Shown: positions 1-6,554, numbered from the stretch's first letter. The stretch: DNA of 8,237 nt from Paenochrobactrum pullorum (GCF_041929845.1 NZ_JBHEEH010000034.1:1-8237); one strand, 5' to 3'. The notes: generated by a model not told the origin, from the sequence alone. Numbers and translations: made by a program.

Positions 1-477
1 ATTACCTATATCAAGACATATGAAGGGTTTTCCTACCTGGCTGTTGTCATCGACCTGTTTTCTCGACGCGTCGTCGGGTGGTCAATGCAATCGCGCCAGA
101 CTACAGACCTGGTCTTACAGGCTTTGTTGATGGCCGTGTGGCGACGAAAACCAAAAGAGCGGGTCATGATACATTCAGATCAGGGCTCCCAGTTTACAAG
201 TATGGACTGGGCTTCATTCCTAAAACAACATAATCTTGAGCACAGCATGAGCCGCCGTGGGAATTGTCACGATAATGCTGTAGCTGAGAGCTTTTTTAAC
301 CTGCTGAAGCGAGAGCGCGTTCGGCGCAAAACATACAGAACTCGAGCTGAAGCAAGGCAAGACGTATTTGATTACATTGAGATGTTTTATAACCCGCAAC
401 GCAAACACGTTAGAAATGGTATGCTGTCACCAGCACACTTTGAACAGAACCACAAACTGAAGACGAAGAGTGTCTAA
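1..477 (+). CDS. IS3-family transposase OrfB, C-terminal part (5' end outside window)
   Basis: This is the catalytic half of an IS3-family DDE transposase, which cuts and joins the ends of its own element. The frame is open from base 1, where it reads ITYIKTYEGFSYLAVVIDLF. In the family the first catalytic Asp lies in a (G/T)DITY motif, so it should be just before the window. The second Asp is visible in IHSDQGSQFTS (codon 178-180). The Glu is in DNAVAESFFNLLKRE (codon 286-288), followed by the usual TYRTRAEARQDVFDYIEMFYNP and RNGMLSPAHFE. Two stop codons follow in tandem (475-480). I see no damage, so this copy may be functional if its upstream part, including OrfA, is intact. The family assignment is firm; the exact named IS is not. 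Confidence 0.95.
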   Translation: MTYIKTYEGFSYLAVVIDLFSRRVVGWSMQSRQTTDLVLQALLMAVWRRKPKERVMIHSDQGSQFTSMDWASFLKQHNLEHSMSRRGNCHDNAVAESFFNLLKRERVRRKTYRTRAEARQDVFDYIEMFYNPQRKHVRNGMLSPAHFEQNHKLKTKSV

Positions 478-495
478 TAAACGCGGGGCTATTCA
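471..495 (+). repeat. Probable right inverted repeat of the IS3-family element
   Basis: Read on the minus strand from 495, this begins TGAATAGCCCCGCG and continues to TAGACA. It starts with the TG that is typical of IS3-family ends and overlaps the transposase stop codons. Immediately after it the sequence changes to an unrelated IS110-type coding frame, which fits an element boundary at 495. The left repeat is outside the window, so the pairing and any 3-4 bp target duplication cannot be checked here. Confidence 0.6.
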
Positions 496-496
496 G

Positions 497-714
497 TATC
501 CGAGCCCTACTGATCCTTCACGGATAAGATCAGTACGTGGTCTGTGGGGAGGACGTTGGAAAAACTGGCTTTCGTCAATCCGTAATGGTGACGGCAGAGA
601 GTTGGGGCCGTTTCTTCTGCGTGAACTTTGCCGTCAATTTGAACGCCTTAAACTTGTCCACACTCAGCTCAAAGAGATGAAAAAGGAACGTGTTGCGGCA
701 TGGAGCACTGAAGG
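497..714 (+). pseudogene. IS110-type transposase, internal fragment
   Basis: The frame reads RSVRGLWGGRWKNWLSSIRN, then GDGRELGPFLLRELCRQFER, then LKLVHTQLKEMKKERVAAW. This is the charged helical linker of IS110-family recombinases, between the N-terminal DEDD (RuvC-like) domain and the C-terminal Transposase_20 domain. The 'DGR-L-P ... L.REL.RLELV..Q....E.ER' pattern is the recognisable part. Neither catalytic domain is present, so the fragment is dead. It begins right after the IS3 right end at 495 and gives way at about 712-720 to IS3-type orfA sequence. The open frame runs on to 778, but residues after about AAW no longer look like IS110. Its subgroup looks different from the IS110-type element at 6497-7018. 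Confidence 0.7.
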
Positions 715-717
715 CGC

Positions 718-905
718 AATAAGCAATGGAAGGCTCAACTCCTTGAGGGGCGATCGGCGTTTTCGGCGACGAGGCTAAAGCCGAACCTCCAGTTCCAACT
801 GTCGACGTTAAAACGCTTCATGCTAAAATCGGTGAACTGACATTGGAGAATGTTTTTTTGTCAAGAGCGTTCAGCAAGGCGGAATTGCTGAGGTACAAGA
901 AATGA
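718..905 (+). pseudogene. IS3-family OrfA (second, collapsed element), frameshifted 3' part
   Basis: OrfA is the DNA-binding, coiled-coil partner of the IS3 transposase. Here its second half survives. One frame gives KQWKAQLLEG (721-750). After a one-base frameshift near 750-760 another frame gives VFGDEAKAEPPVPTV, then DVKTLHAKIGELTLENVFL (about 825-855), ending at the TGA 903-905. The TLHAKIGELTLEN stretch is the leucine-zipper region typical of this IS3 branch. The helix-turn-helix N-terminus is missing, replaced by the IS110 fragment upstream. The stop overlaps the orfB start in the arrangement ATGA (902-905), as in intact elements. Confidence 0.8.
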
Positions 906-1223
906 TCGACCGCGCGCACAAGCTGTCGGTTACACGGCAAGCCAGGCTTCTCGGGTTCAGCCGAGGCTGCCATTTCGATGGATGGAAAAGGCGCTTGGCG
1001 CGACAATCATCGTCGGGAAATCATGGGGCCATCCATGATTTCTATTCCCTCCTCTGTCGTTGAGCGGCTCTGACGGTCGATCAAATACGAGGAGGTCTAT
1101 CTTCACGCTTACAAAACCGTATCCGAAGCCAGAATTGGCATCGGCCGATATCTGGCCTTCTATAACAACCGACGTTCCCATTCATCGCTTGACCGACAGA
1201 CACCAATAATGATGGCAGCATAA
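902..1223 (+). pseudogene. IS3-family OrfB (second, collapsed element), internally deleted
   Basis: The remnant starts MIDRAHKLSVTRQARLLGFS and RG (902-967), the normal OrfB N-terminus. At about 967-972 it jumps frame to ISMDGKGAWRDN (972-1007), which lies well into the second half of the protein. The segment carrying the first two catalytic Asp residues is therefore deleted. A foreign stretch of about 48 bp follows (1008-1055). The OrfB sequence then resumes as VVERL, a TGA at 1071-1073 where the family has Trp, and RSIKYEEVYLHAYKTVSEAR, then the FYNNRRSHSSLDRQTP tail, with a stop at 1221-1223. The catalytic Glu (in VERL) survives. The element cannot encode a working transposase. Confidence 0.85.
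1018..1041. repeat. 9-bp perfect inverted repeat inside the collapsed IS3 copy
   Basis: AAATCATGG (1018-1026) and CCATGATTT (1033-1041) are exact reverse complements around the 6-base loop GGCCAT. GGG at 1015-1017 could also pair with CCC at 1047-1049 across a bulge. The repeat lies within a stretch of about 48 bp that has no counterpart in the transposase reading frame, between WRDN and VVERL. The inverted repeat is seen directly; calling it part of an insertion is inferred from the expected protein. Confidence 0.7.
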
Positions 1224-1338
1224 TCGCGGCGGAAATCCACTTAAAGAAACGCTCGAAACTGTTCAGACAAACCGAGCCACGTCTCTTCAGTGCATCAAAA
1301 TAAAACCAATTTGCAAGCCCAGTTTATGAGTGCACGGC
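1224..1338. other. Non-coding tail of collapsed IS3 element and regulator 3' flank
   Basis: This stretch has no gene. The first part looks like the usual non-coding right end of the IS3 element. Read on the minus strand from 1289 it begins TGAAGAGACGTGGCTCGG, a plausible inverted repeat starting with TG, so the element may end at 1289. The remaining 49 bases lead to the stop codon of the LysR-type gene. I see no convincing terminator hairpin followed by a T-run for that gene. Confidence 0.4.
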
Positions 1339-2235
1339 TTAACGTAAATAATCAAGATTAGCCAAGATTTTCGTCACTGTATTTAGCACTGCATCAAGCT
1401 TTGCTTTGCGTGACTGACGATGGAACTTGGCGAAAATGGGTGTATTGGCTACCGGAGGGTCAGTTTGTAAAATTTTCACTCTTCCGCCAGAGACTTCATT
1501 ATCAGCAACTTTATTGGGGTAAATGCCAACTCCGACGCCTTTATTTACGAGTTCCGATAGAATGGAAACACTGCTGCAGAAATCAACGCGAGTAGGGGTC
1601 AAGCCATTACTGGCAAACCAGCCAATCATTTGCTGGTAATTAAGTGATCCGATGGGGTTAGATATAATCGGAAGCGACATTAAATCTTTGGGCCTGACTA
1701 TTGTAGGTAGGTTCCAACTGGTTGCAGCAATCCAGGATGTTTCTTGAGCGCCTAAAGGTATTAGCTTAAAGTGTTCATGTTCTGTGGGATTAACAATAAA
1801 AGCCAAATCCAGCTTTAATGCATGTAACTCCGGTTCGATCTGAGCCGAAGTGGAAACCATTAATTCAGGTTGTAGCTCCGGGTAATTCTTGTGTAGCTCT
1901 TTGAGAATGTCAGGCAAGCAGATCATCGCGAATCCTTCGGCAAATCCAATTCGGATGGGGCCTGAGACCTTGTTAGAATAGCCTTGACCGCCGATACGCT
2001 CCATACAAGCAAAAATTATTTTGCATTCTTCGAGTAATGCATCGCCTTGTAATGTAAGTTTTAAGTGCCGCCCATGCTTTTGGAGCGGAATATAACCAAG
2101 AGCATCACTTAAAGTTTTTAAGCGCAGTGAAATTGTAGGCTGAGCAACATTTAGAATGCTTGCGGCACGATCTACCGAACTGAGAGTAGCTGTCCAATAA
2201 AAGGCTTCTAATTGCGCTAATGTAGGCTGAGACAT
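1339..2235 (-). CDS. LysR-type transcriptional regulator
   Basis: This 298-residue protein has the usual length and layout of the family. Residues 1-60 form a winged helix-turn-helix (LAQLEAFYWTATLSSVDRAA then LNVAQPTISLRLKTLSDALG). A linker helix follows, then a periplasmic-binding-protein-like effector domain from about residue 93 (GPIRIGFAEGFA, DLAFIVNP, SELVNKGVGVGIYP). Such proteins bind DNA as tetramers near divergent promoters and switch on a neighbouring pathway when a pathway compound binds. The ATG at 2233-2235 is preceded on its own strand by AGGA at about 8 bases, which supports the start. It is divergent from the enzyme/TRAP operon, its most likely target. The effector is probably the imported sugar acid or a product; that is inference. 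The gene is intact although IS debris lies about 50 bases beyond its 3' end. Confidence 0.95.
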   Translation of the reverse strand: MSQPTLAQLEAFYWTATLSSVDRAASILNVAQPTISLRLKTLSDALGYIPLQKHGRHLKLTLQGDALLEECKIIFACMERIGGQGYSNKVSGPIRIGFAEGFAMICLPDILKELHKNYPELQPELMVSTSAQIEPELHALKLDLAFIVNPTEHEHFKLIPLGAQETSWIAATSWNLPTIVRPKDLMSLPIISNPIGSLNYQQMIGWFASNGLTPTRVDFCSSVSILSELVNKGVGVGIYPNKVADNEVSGGRVKILQTDPPVANTPIFAKFHRQSRKAKLDAVLNTVTKILANLDYLR

Positions 2236-2259
2236 TTGGTTTCCTAATGTATTATTACC

Positions 2260-2288
2260 ATTATTCTAATTTGTTTAGTGAATTGCAA
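2260..2288 (-). promoter_or_regulatory. Candidate sigma70-type promoter for the LysR-type gene
   Basis: On the minus strand, TTGCAA (2288-2283) and AATAAT (2265-2260) are separated by 17 bases, matching the -35 and -10 consensus at 4/6 and 5/6. Transcription would start close to 2253, leaving a short leader with the AGGA ribosome site before the ATG at 2235. Prediction by eye only. Confidence 0.4.
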
Positions 2289-2290
2289 AT
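2269..2290. promoter_or_regulatory. Inverted repeat, candidate LysR-type binding site
   Basis: ATTTG (2269-2273) and CAAAT (2286-2290) form an inverted repeat with a 12-base spacer in the divergent intergenic region. A nearby direct repeat ATTATT-ACC-ATTATT occupies 2251-2265. LysR-type proteins usually bind a T-N11-A dyad upstream of the target promoter. The half-sites here are short and AT-rich, so chance cannot be excluded. Confidence 0.3.
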
Positions 2291-2299
2291 GATTATGTT
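2271..2299 (+). promoter_or_regulatory. Candidate promoter of the enzyme/TRAP operon, overlapping the regulator's promoter
   Basis: TTGTTT (2271-2276) and TATGTT (2294-2299) are 17 bases apart. Both are weak matches to consensus (3/6 and 4/6), as expected for a promoter that needs an activator. It overlaps the minus-strand promoter elements, so regulator binding could affect both directions. Prediction by eye only. Confidence 0.3.
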
Positions 2300-2328
2300 G
2301 GTTTTGACTGAAATGAGGACTTATATTC

Positions 2329-3483
2329 GTGAATGGCTCAGCCGATCTGATCAAATCCATTGATTTTTATATTCTTCAGGCTTCGATGCCGGAATTAGCT
2401 GGTAACGCCTTAAGGGTGTTTAGCGAAAGAAGTGCTTTACTCGTTAAAATTACAACGAATGGCGGTATTGAGGGATGGGGAGAAAGCTGGGCTTACCCAT
2501 ATGCTGCAGCAGAACTCATTAAACGTAACCTTGCCCGCCATGTGCTGAACAAAGACATCACTAATCCTCGTGCGATACATCAAGCATTATTGCAGGCCTG
2601 CATACCGGATAGGCGTGGCCAGACACATATGGCAATCAGTGCTTTAGATATGGCCATATGGGATGCATATGGCCGCGTTGCAAACCAGCCTATCGCTGCA
2701 TTGCTTGGTGGATCCTTGCGTGAAAGCATCATGGCATATGCCAGTGGACCGCTTCTGCCAGCGGGAGAAAACCGTTACAAAGGTTTTGAAACGGCAGTCG
2801 AAACTTATTTAAATCAAGGCTTTCAAGCGCTTAAAATTCGCATCGGCATCGGCCATAAACAGGATGTATTTGCAGTTAAAACTGCCCGGGCAATGATTGG
2901 TGCCGAAAAGCTTTTGATGGTTGATCTTAATGAATCTTCAAACATTGCTAGCACATTGAAACTGGCGAGTGAGACCGATGAATTTAATATAGGCTGGTTC
3001 GAAGAACCATTACCGCATGATAATTTTCCAGGTTACCGCAAACTGGCGGACAAATTGACGGTGCCTGTAGCGGGTGGTGAATCTTTTTGTGGTGTCCAGT
3101 CATTTCGTGACATAGTTACAGATAATTCGCTCGGCATTTTGCAACCGGATCTGGCCATTTGCGGCGGTTTTACCGAAGGAATGAAAGTTGCTGGTCTGGC
3201 AGATGCTTTCGAAATTCCGTTGGCGCCTCATGTCTGGGGTACAGGCATAAATTTTCTAGCATCTCTGCAATTCGCAGCGGTTTTGCCTGATCGTGGGCGA
3301 AACACTCAATTCCCGTTATTCGAATATGATATGAGTTTTAATCCTCTTCGATCGGATATCTACCACGTCACACCGGATGCAAACGGGAAAATTCCTATTC
3401 CTGACGGATCCGGTCTTGGTATCGATATTAAGCCCGAAACCTTTGAAAAACACATCACCGAGCATTCACAAATCATCTTTTGA
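2329..3483 (+). CDS. Mandelate racemase/muconate lactonizing enzyme family protein, galactarolactone-cycloisomerase-like
   Basis: This cytoplasmic enzyme of the enolase superfamily has 384 residues, the normal length. An N-terminal capping domain (about 1-130) precedes a TIM barrel. Visible active-site positions are K169-x-R171 (LKIRIG); metal ligands in the DLN (D199), FEEP (E225/E226) and GGES (E251) motifs; the Asp of QPD (D274) and the His of PHVWG (H301), which form the mandelate-racemase-subgroup dyad; and a Glu in FEYD (E332). The C-terminal run APHVWGTGINFLASLQF, the FEYDMSFNPLRSD motif and PIPDGSGLGIDI resemble, from memory, the Agrobacterium D-galactarolactone cycloisomerase. A lactone cycloisomerase or sugar-acid dehydratase is therefore likely, but the substrate is unproven. 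The start is GTG at 2329, with GAGGA at 2315-2319; the ATG at 2333 is out of frame. The enzyme is first in the operon, 42 bases before the TRAP binding-protein gene. Confidence 0.9.
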   Translation: MNGSADLIKSIDFYILQASMPELAGNALRVFSERSALLVKITTNGGIEGWGESWAYPYAAAELIKRNLARHVLNKDITNPRAIHQALLQACIPDRRGQTHMAISALDMAIWDAYGRVANQPIAALLGGSLRESIMAYASGPLLPAGENRYKGFETAVETYLNQGFQALKIRIGIGHKQDVFAVKTARAMIGAEKLLMVDLNESSNIASTLKLASETDEFNIGWFEEPLPHDNFPGYRKLADKLTVPVAGGESFCGVQSFRDIVTDNSLGILQPDLAICGGFTEGMKVAGLADAFEIPLAPHVWGTGINFLASLQFAAVLPDRGRNTQFPLFEYDMSFNPLRSDIYHVTPDANGKIPIPDGSGLGIDIKPETFEKHITEHSQIIF

Positions 3484-3525
3484 GCGAAGAACAAATAAAT
3501 CAGATGGTTAATATTGGAGGAAACT

Positions 3526-4500
3526 ATGAAAAAAACAATCTTGGCAACATGCATAAGCCTGATGGCGTTGTCCGTATCAGCTTCTGCGGCTGACGTTACC
3601 TTATCGCTTGGTTTTGTTGGTGGAACTCAGGCACCTGAAGCAATTGCAATGAAACAATTTGCGGATGAAATTGCGGAAAAAACAAATGGCCGCATTGCTA
3701 TTGATCTTCAAGGTGGCGGAGCATTGGGCGGCGACCGTGAAGTTATCGAGAGTGTTCAGCTCGGGACTGTTGACATGGCCGTCCCAAGCACCTCTGTCGT
3801 AGTCAATTTTTCTCCTGATTTTGCTATACTTGACGTCCCGTTTTTGTTCAGGGATTTTGATCATGCCGAGGCCGTTTTAGCAGGGTCTGTTGGAGAACAA
3901 TTGCTGGCGTCCTTGCCGGAAAAGGGCTTGGTCGGCCTTGCTTTTGGCGGTATGGGATTTCGGCAACTCACCAACAATACACGCCCAGTGACCAAGCCGG
4001 AAGATGTCGAAGGAATGAAAATCCGCACGCAGCAGAATGAAATGCATATTGCTGTTTGGAAGGAACTTGGTGTTTTACCGACACCAATGGCTATTCCAGA
4101 AGTTTATACAGCCTTGCAACAAGGTGTTGTCGATGGTCAGGAAAACCCGGTCGGTGCTATTATCAATAACCGATTTGGTGAAGTACAGAAATATTTAAGT
4201 ATTACAGATCATGCGTTTACACCATTAGTATTGCTGATCTCACCAACTGCTTTCAACGCATTGTCCGATGAAGATAAGCTAGTTTTTAAAACTGCTGCCC
4301 AAAATGCAATGAAGCGTAACCGAGATGAAGTAGAAGCTGTTCTAGTCACTGGTTTGGATGGTTTGAAAGCGCAAGGCATAGAAATTATTACGGATGTTGA
4401 TAAGGACGCTTTTCGTGCCAAACTTGATGGTCTATACGCCAAATTTGCTGATCAATTCGGCAAGGATCGTTTGGATGCTATCAGTGAGACAAAAGAATGA
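3526..4500 (+). CDS. dctP: TRAP transporter substrate-binding protein, DctP family
   Basis: This is the periplasmic receptor that catches the solute and hands it to the two membrane subunits. It has 324 residues. A Sec signal peptide is clear: MKK, a hydrophobic stretch (residues 5-17), and a likely cut after ASA near residue 21. The mature part has DctP-family features: GGALGGDREVIESVQLGTVD (63-83), GGMGFRQLTNNTRPV (141-155), KPEDVEGMKIRTQQ with the conserved Arg at 167 that normally binds the ligand carboxylate, PTPMAIPEVYTALQQGVVDG (185-204) and QENP (205-208). I chose the ATG at 3526 because GGAGG lies 5 bases upstream and MKK starts a normal signal peptide. An in-frame TTG at 3514 would put that ribosome site inside the gene. 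The ligand is a carboxylate, most likely a sugar acid given the first gene. Its stop overlaps the next start. Confidence 0.96.
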   Translation: MKKTILATCISLMALSVSASAADVTLSLGFVGGTQAPEAIAMKQFADEIAEKTNGRIAIDLQGGGALGGDREVIESVQLGTVDMAVPSTSVVVNFSPDFAILDVPFLFRDFDHAEAVLAGSVGEQLLASLPEKGLVGLAFGGMGFRQLTNNTRPVTKPEDVEGMKIRTQQNEMHIAVWKELGVLPTPMAIPEVYTALQQGVVDGQENPVGAIINNRFGEVQKYLSITDHAFTPLVLLISPTAFNALSDEDKLVFKTAAQNAMKRNRDEVEAVLVTGLDGLKAQGIEIITDVDKDAFRAKLDGLYAKFADQFGKDRLDAISETKE

Positions 4501-5012
4501 ACGATAGAACTTCTCCGTTGAAAGTATTTTTGACTTTCGAGAAGTTTCTTACCAAAGCGGCAGTCGCGCTAGCGACTGCCGGCTTGGCTGTTGCTTCGCT
4601 CGTTGGGCTCTACCAGATTATTGCACGCTTCATTCTGCACGTATCAGCAGAGTGGTCCGAGCCCCTTATTCAAGTGACCCTCATCTGGATGGCTTATCTG
4701 GGTCTAGCAGCAGCTATGCGCTCAGGAACACTTATTTCAGTTGACTGGATGCTTTCTAAAAGTCGCGGACCAATGCGACAGCTCGTTAAAACAATCATTT
4801 TGATGAGCGTATTAACGTTGCTGGGCTTTATTGCCTGGTTTGGTATCGAGCTCGCTCTGCGCGTAAAATTTCAGACTATTGCTGGTATTGGTATAGCAGC
4901 GAGTTGGGCTTATGCAGCGTTACCCGTTGGCGCCATTATTTCAATTATCGCAGCACTGGCGCACTTGCTTGACCCGCGCTCGGAAATTGATCACGAAACT
5001 GAAAATAGCTAA
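4497..5012 (+). CDS. dctQ: TRAP transporter small membrane subunit, DctQ family
   Basis: This 171-residue membrane protein has four predicted helices at about residues 21-46, 57-76, 95-120 and 132-157. That is the standard DctQ layout, in which the small subunit scaffolds the large one and helps dock the binding protein. The segment VSAEWSEPLIQVTLIWMAYL (49-68) contains the family's W-S-E signature before the second helix, and AAAMRSGTLISVDWM (71-85) is the usual 'R.G.HI.VD' region. The ATG at 4497 overlaps the TGA of the binding-protein gene (ATGA), so translation is probably coupled. The C-terminal tail is short and charged. Function follows from the family and from its place between dctP- and dctM-type genes. 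Confidence 0.95.
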   Translation: MNDRTSPLKVFLTFEKFLTKAAVALATAGLAVASLVGLYQIIARFILHVSAEWSEPLIQVTLIWMAYLGLAAAMRSGTLISVDWMLSKSRGPMRQLVKTIILMSVLTLLGFIAWFGIELALRVKFQTIAGIGIAASWAYAALPVGAIISIIAALAHLLDPRSEIDHETENS

Positions 5013-5024
5013 GGGCAAAAAAGC

Positions 5025-6308
5025 ATGCTAATCACAATGATTTTGCTCTTAGTGGGCCTAATGATGTTGTCAGTTCCGGTGGCCGTTGCTATCGGTTTAG
5101 CTGGTCTTACCGGCGTTATTGCGTTTTCTAACCTACCATTGCTTGTCCTGCCTCAGCAGGCTTATATTGCGTTAGACAAGTTTCCTCTAGCCGCAATTCC
5201 ATTTTTTATTCTTGCTGGAAACTTGATGGCCGCGGGTGGTATTTCCAAACGCTTGGTTGATTTGGTTGAGAGCGTCATCGGCGATACGCGCGGCGGTCTA
5301 CCGGCAACATGTGTAGTTGTTTGTATGATCTTTGCGGCAGTTTCAGGATCTAGTGTTGCAACAACTTATGCAATTGGCGCTATCTTGATCCCTGCAATGG
5401 TTGCGCAAAAATACCCAGTTGGTTTCGCCGCTTCTTTACAAGCAACCTCTGCAGAATTAGGCGTGATCATCCCGCCATCCATTCCAATGATTTTATATGG
5501 TGTAGCTGCTGGTGCGCCTGTCGGCGATCTGTTTGTTGCTGGTCTGGGGCCGGGGTTATTGATTGCTACAGCACTTATTATCTTTGTTTTACTTTGGTCT
5601 AAATTTTTTTACATACCGGCTGAAACTCAGAAAAAAATATCGACACCATTTTTTACCAGCCTAAAACGTTCCTTACTGGCTCTATTAATGCCAGTGGTTA
5701 TTCTTGGCGGGATTTATGGAGGCATATTTACACCGACGGAAGCTTCAATTATCGCTGTTTTCTATGCACTTATTGTCAGCATATTCATTTACCGTGAATT
5801 GAATTTTGCGGGTTTGATAGTAATATTACAAAGATCAGCTATATCATCTGCCATTATAATGTTCATCATATCCATGGCAGGTTTATTCTCTTTTATATTG
5901 ACACGCGCAGGTATTCCAGCTGCTATCAGCCAATGGATAATTGAGAATTTTGATAATGCATTTACGTTCCTGTTAGCTGTAAATGTCATATTATTCTTGA
6001 TTGGTATGTTTGTAGAAACATCAGCATCGATTGTTGTTATAGCACCAATTCTTGCACCTGTTGCGCTCCGCTATGGTATTGATCCAGTGCATTTTGGTTT
6101 GATTATGATCACAAATCTGGCATTGGGTATGATCACACCGCCCTTTGGTGTAAATCTTTTTGCCGCTGCAGCCGTTGGTAAGGTCTCTTTGCATAAAATG
6201 ATACCTTATCTGCTACCGATGGTCGGAGTGATCGTGTTGTGTTTAATGCTCATTACGTACTTTCCGATAATTAGTCTTGGCACCCTGTACTTATTTGGCA
6301 TGCGTTGA
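5025..6308 (+). CDS. dctM: TRAP transporter large membrane subunit, DctM family
   Basis: This 427-residue transport channel is of normal family length. It couples sodium (or proton) movement to solute uptake, in keeping with the ion-transporter superfamily to which DctM belongs. Family motifs in order are PFFILAGNLMAAGGIS (59-74), SGSSVATTYAIGAILIP (107-123), IIPPSIPMILYG (148-159), GIFTPTEAS (233-241) and GMITPPFGVNLF (368-379). The protein is almost entirely hydrophobic, with about a dozen membrane spans. The ATG at 5025 has AAGGG at 5011-5015, overlapping the stop of the previous gene; the 12-base gap points to one transcript. The stop is at 6306-6308. What follows is IS-derived, with no terminator I can recognise, so downstream members of the operon may have been lost. 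Confidence 0.96.
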   Translation: MLITMILLLVGLMMLSVPVAVAIGLAGLTGVIAFSNLPLLVLPQQAYIALDKFPLAAIPFFILAGNLMAAGGISKRLVDLVESVIGDTRGGLPATCVVVCMIFAAVSGSSVATTYAIGAILIPAMVAQKYPVGFAASLQATSAELGVIIPPSIPMILYGVAAGAPVGDLFVAGLGPGLLIATALIIFVLLWSKFFYIPAETQKKISTPFFTSLKRSLLALLMPVVILGGIYGGIFTPTEASIIAVFYALIVSIFIYRELNFAGLIVILQRSAISSAIIMFIISMAGLFSFILTRAGIPAAISQWIIENFDNAFTFLLAVNVILFLIGMFVETSASIVVIAPILAPVALRYGIDPVHFGLIMITNLALGMITPPFGVNLFAAAAVGKVSLHKMIPYLLPMVGVIVLCLMLITYFPIISLGTLYLFGMR

Positions 6309-6414
6309 TGATAACTTGTTTCGTAAACGTGGAGTGACGTGCGCCTCTTATATCGGTCCATTTTCAGCTGGAATTTTTCATTTATAACGCCTTTTACGGG
6401 AGGATGAGAATTTC
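6309..6414 (+). other. Gap after dctM, probably including the left end of an IS3/IS407-like remnant
   Basis: No gene is visible here. The last part, with GGGAGGA at 6398-6404, is the leader of the orfA stub that follows. The exact left end of the IS and the last host base after dctM cannot be placed by eye. There is no hairpin plus T-run that would serve as an operon terminator. Confidence 0.45.
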
Positions 6415-6497
6415 ATGAAAGTGGGTAAATTTCAGATGCACAAATCGTCTTTGTTTTGAAGCAGGCAGAGGATGCCACGCCGATTGGTGAAGTTTGA
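6415..6497 (+). pseudogene. IS3-family (IS407-like) OrfA, N-terminal stub with frameshift
   Basis: The start reads MKVGKF from the ATG at 6415. With one base restored near 6432-6434 it continues DAQIVFVLKQAEDATPIGEV (6435-6494). That is the characteristic start of the IS407-type OrfA, a helix-turn-helix protein usually beginning MKVSKFTEAQIAFVLKQAED. The family continues GEVCRKAG, so the TG at 6495-6496 is probably the start of the Cys codon. The sequence then switches abruptly to the left end of an IS110-type element. Unshifted, the frame is only 14 codons. It is clearly dead, and different from the two IS3-type elements at the other end of the window. Confidence 0.75.
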
Positions 6498-6526
6498 ATA
6501 GATGGAGTGGTTGCCGCCCTATCCAA

Positions 6527-6554
6527 GCGACAATTTTTGTTTGAAGATTGTTGC
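6527..6554 (+). other. Stem-loop in the left end of the IS110-type element
   Basis: GCGACAAT (6527-6534) can pair with ATTGTTGC (6547-6554), giving eight pairs including one G-U around a 12-base loop, 33 bases before the transposase start. IS110-family elements carry a structured guide (bridge) RNA in a non-coding end. Whether this hairpin belongs to one is unknown. IS1111-like members carry it at the right end instead. Confidence 0.35.

Noticed and set aside
470..778. Apparent 102-codon gene after the first transposase
   Set aside because: Its N-terminus is IS3 inverted repeat, its middle is an IS110 linker and its end is out-of-frame IS3 orfA. It is a chance-open frame across three element pieces.
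2333..2335. ATG just after the GTG as start of the mandelate-racemase-type gene
   Set aside because: It is in another frame and meets a stop within a few codons. The GTG at 2329 is in frame, with GAGGA nine bases upstream.
3514..3525. Upstream TTG start for the TRAP binding protein
   Set aside because: It would place the GGAGG ribosome site inside the gene and put four residues before a typical MKK signal peptide. The ATG at 3526 is better.
6415..6459. Small 14-codon gene with a good ribosome site after dctM
   Set aside because: It is the frameshifted start of an IS407-like orfA. Restoring one base continues into DAQIVFVLKQAED, so it is not an independent small protein.
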